Source of the DNA: B120-G9 sp034659895
GTDB lineage: Bacteria > Zixibacteria > MSB-5A5 > GN15 > FEB-12
Length of the DNA: 15,022 nt
Assembly: GCA_034659895.1 (NCBI GenBank)
Contig: JAYEIF010000117.1
Location: forward strand, 1-15,022
Reading direction: 5' to 3'
The translations under genes were made by a program, and so were the position numbers. Under the pieces are notes generated by a model, which worked only from the letters and a program-made list of their open reading frames with translations, had not been told where the DNA came from and did not search any database. This document shows, piece by piece, positions 13,313 through 15,022 of this stretch. The first letter of the stretch is position 1, and every line of letters begins with the position of its first letter.

Positions 13313-15022
13313 CTAATATGGATTACCGCATGGGATTGGTCCATCGTTAAAGAGATAGCTAACAAGATATGTCAGATCAATGACATTAACAGCGTGATCA
13401 CAGTTTACATCACCCACAAAATATGTCGGTATTGGCGGAGGACCTGATAGAAAAAGATAAGTGACAAAATACGTAACGTCTATTATGTTGATTTCGCAGT
13501 TATAGTTCATGTCTCCGTGAAACCGCCAAACGCGGAATAGCACATCTACCTGCTGGGGGTTATTGGCGGCAACATCGGAGTATACAAGGAAAGAATCTGG
13601 GTATTCGCCGAAGACAAAACCATCAGCGTTGGAACCCAGCCCAATAGCTGAGGGTACTGTTCCTCCAGTATCGGTTGGATACATCCATGGCACTTCCTCG
13701 GAAATGTACCAATCCATGCAACCACCATGTAGGTTATTTATTTCAAGAGCCACTGGAGGTATAGGTCCTGAATTTTCCTGAGCTGGGATGACATAGTCAT
13801 ACCCAGATAACCATATCTCAGGCGTTTCTGTGCCGGCAATTACATCGTATCGTACAATGACTGTATCGATTGGATCAACTGATGTTTGGGCATAAAAGAC
13901 AATCGTATCAAGATAAGTTCCAATCGGCAAATTGAGATATTTAGCATTGACACTTATTCCAGATGGTGCAGTTGGAGACATAACTGTAACCGAGAACAAA
14001 TCAGATTCCCATACAGTCGTAAATTCCATCGGGTTATCGCCACCAACATTATTCACAAAGAAAGATATTGTCGGTGGTGGAACACCTGCTCCCATTGTAC
14101 ACTCATACAGTTGTAGGAAAGCTGTGTCGGTTGTTACATACATTTGAGCTGGATTGTCGATCAGATGAAACTGAAATACTACTGGGAATGGAGAGTTAAT
14201 CGCCTCATTGGAATAAACCCAGAGAGTATCAAAGAAATCGTCGCCTGATTGCCCTGAAACGAGTTTGAACCCTACTTCGACTTCCTGCGGCGCAGTACCG
14301 GCATCGGGAATCACCGACAGCAATCGCGTAGAGTTTTCCTCAATCCAGAAATTCATGGTACCGGCTCCGCCATTCCTAATAAGAATTGAGCGAGGTTCTA
14401 CTGCCATCTTTGAGGTTGGTACGACGACAAAGTTAAATGCTGAGTCAACCTCGATAATAGGTAAATCTGATCCAATAGAAAGGAACACTGGAACTTTTAT
14501 CGGATTATTTGAAGCATTTGGGTCACTGACAACAATTGTGTCCTCGTAATCACCAAAGGAAAGTCCTGCTATATCCACAGAGACTGTCACATCACCTAAG
14601 TCAGTTCCACTGTAAGGCGATAGGCTGAGCCAGCTTTCAGTATTGGATACTTCCCAATTAAGAATCTGGCCTCCCTCGTTGGTAATTGTCACTGTTTTGT
14701 CATCAGGGTTGTTTCCACCGGCAACAGCGTTGAAATACAAAACAGTAGGTGTAACACCAATTTCCGGCGGAGGCGGCTCAACCGTAAGACTTACCTTCAC
14801 ATATTGAGGCGAGTTACTAGCTTCAGCAGACTCAACGCGAATCGAGTCAATATATGTACCCACTGGCGTCCCGCTGGTATTAGGAATAACGCTTATGGCT
14901 TGGGTAGTCCATCCTGAAGTCGGACTGAGAGTAAGCCATGAGATGTTTTCATATAAATCAAAATACAGTGAATCTCCATCGGAACTTACAGTATATGATT
15001 GTGGATCCGGACTTGGCTCTCC
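13313..15022 (-). CDS. Secreted multi-BACON/Ig-like protein with C-terminal type I dockerin (5' end missing)
   Basis: The frame is open to the right edge, so at least 569 residues are visible and the N-terminus, where a signal peptide is expected, is missing. The GTG at 14863 is internal: 53 codons upstream continue in frame without a stop and read as the same type of module (NISWLTLSPTSGW). Five beta-rich units of about 100 residues follow one another (visible residues 1-86, 87-188, 189-291, 292-397, 398-502). They share a BACON-like pattern, with W-L-x-x-x-P-x-x-G in the clearest units and GxYxDTIxVxSxxAxNNPxxVxV at the end. The C-terminus (about 503-569) is a dockerin with two calcium-loop repeats. 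It is probably an extracellular or surface protein that binds glycans or partner proteins. No catalytic domain is visible. A strong terminator follows. Confidence 0.85.
   Translation of the reverse strand, partial: GEPSPDPQSYTVSSDGDSLYFDLYENISWLTLSPTSGWTTQAISVIPNTSGTPVGTYIDSIRVESAEASNSPQYVKVSLTVEPPPPEIGVTPTVLYFNAVAGGNNPDDKTVTITNEGGQILNWEVSNTESWLSLSPYSGTDLGDVTVSVDIAGLSFGDYEDTIVVSDPNASNNPIKVPVFLSIGSDLPIIEVDSAFNFVVVPTSKMAVEPRSILIRNGGAGTMNFWIEENSTRLLSVIPDAGTAPQEVEVGFKLVSGQSGDDFFDTLWVYSNEAINSPFPVVFQFHLIDNPAQMYVTTDTAFLQLYECTMGAGVPPPTISFFVNNVGGDNPMEFTTVWESDLFSVTVMSPTAPSGISVNAKYLNLPIGTYLDTIVFYAQTSVDPIDTVIVRYDVIAGTETPEIWLSGYDYVIPAQENSGPIPPVALEINNLHGGCMDWYISEEVPWMYPTDTGGTVPSAIGLGSNADGFVFGEYPDSFLVYSDVAANNPQQVDVLFRVWRFHGDMNYNCEINIIDVTYFVTYLFLSGPPPIPTYFVGDVNCDHAVNVIDLTYLVSYLFNDGPIPCGNPY
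13349..13516 (-). repeat. Duplicated 22-residue dockerin calcium-binding repeats
   Basis: Two copies, at 13516-13451 and 13414-13349, start GDMNYNCEINIID and GDVNCDHAVNVID. Acidic or Asn residues occupy loop positions 1, 3, 5, 9 and 12 (D-N-N-N-D and D-N-D-N-D), the type I dockerin F-hand pattern. Each ends in a helix with Y and YLF. The spacing segment is rich in Gly and Pro (SGPPPIP). Confidence 0.88.
13517..15022 (-). repeat. Five diverged BACON-like protein modules of about 300 bp
   Basis: Module boundaries are roughly 15022-14765, 14764-14459, 14458-14150, 14149-13832 and 13831-13517. Sequence identity is low but each ends in a strand pair such as GTYIDSIRV, GDYEDTIVV, DFFDTLWVY, GTYLDTIVF and GEYPDSFLV. 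They are recognisable as one repeat family at the protein level only. More copies may lie beyond the window. Confidence 0.7.

Noticed and set aside
14861..14863. GTG as the start of the dockerin protein
   Set aside because: The 53 codons upstream to the window edge are open in the same frame and encode BACON-like sequence, so the GTG is an internal Val.
1..15022. CRISPR arrays, insertion sequences, tRNA or rRNA genes, phage genes, defence systems
   Set aside because: No regularly spaced repeats, transposase or integrase motifs, RNA gene signatures or known defence domains were found on either strand.

Overview
The window looks like a chromosomal stretch from an uncultured, probably anaerobic bacterium, with mostly housekeeping content. 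The best lineage guess is the FCB side of the tree, for example candidate phylum Zixibacteria or a relative. That guess rests on the secreted multi-module protein at the right edge, which pairs BACON-like beta modules with a C-terminal type I dockerin of the 'D-x-N-x-(D/N) ... YLF ... GPxP' style. It is an inference; no rRNA or tRNA is present to test it. The oxygen-sensitive activase family at the left suggests anaerobic metabolism.

Layout. Positions 1-236 are non-coding and hold two short palindromes and a terminator. Next come two minus-strand genes: trxA (thioredoxin) and, upstream of it, a 1402-residue protein with two tandem 2-hydroxyacyl-CoA dehydratase activase (BadF/HgdC-type) domains fused to COG3580/COG3581-type regions. 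A short divergent promoter region (about 4880-5000) separates this from a long plus-strand cluster of eight tightly packed genes: dtd, maf, rodZ-like, a half-size GT9-like protein, smc, ftsY, yjbQ and rlmH. Gaps or overlaps between neighbours are about -11 to +21 bp, so the cluster is probably one transcript with translational coupling. It ends at a weak hairpin. A strong hairpin lying convergently terminates the minus-strand BACON/dockerin gene, which runs off the right edge.

How the genes work together. The plus-strand cluster groups quality control (Dtd hydrolyses D-aminoacyl-tRNA; Maf hydrolyses non-canonical or pool nucleotides), cell shape (RodZ-like), chromosome organisation (SMC), membrane protein targeting (FtsY) and 23S rRNA modification (RlmH). 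This resembles growth-linked housekeeping operons. The minus-strand pair may be redox-linked, but adjacency is the only evidence.

The items most worth a second look are: the double activase, which carries all four predicted cluster cysteines in one chain; an in-frame triplicated 15-bp unit inside maf; the stand-alone N-terminal half of a GT9-like glycosyltransferase between rodZ and smc; and the dockerin protein. I saw no mobile element, CRISPR array, tRNA or rRNA, and no convincing novel defence or other new system.
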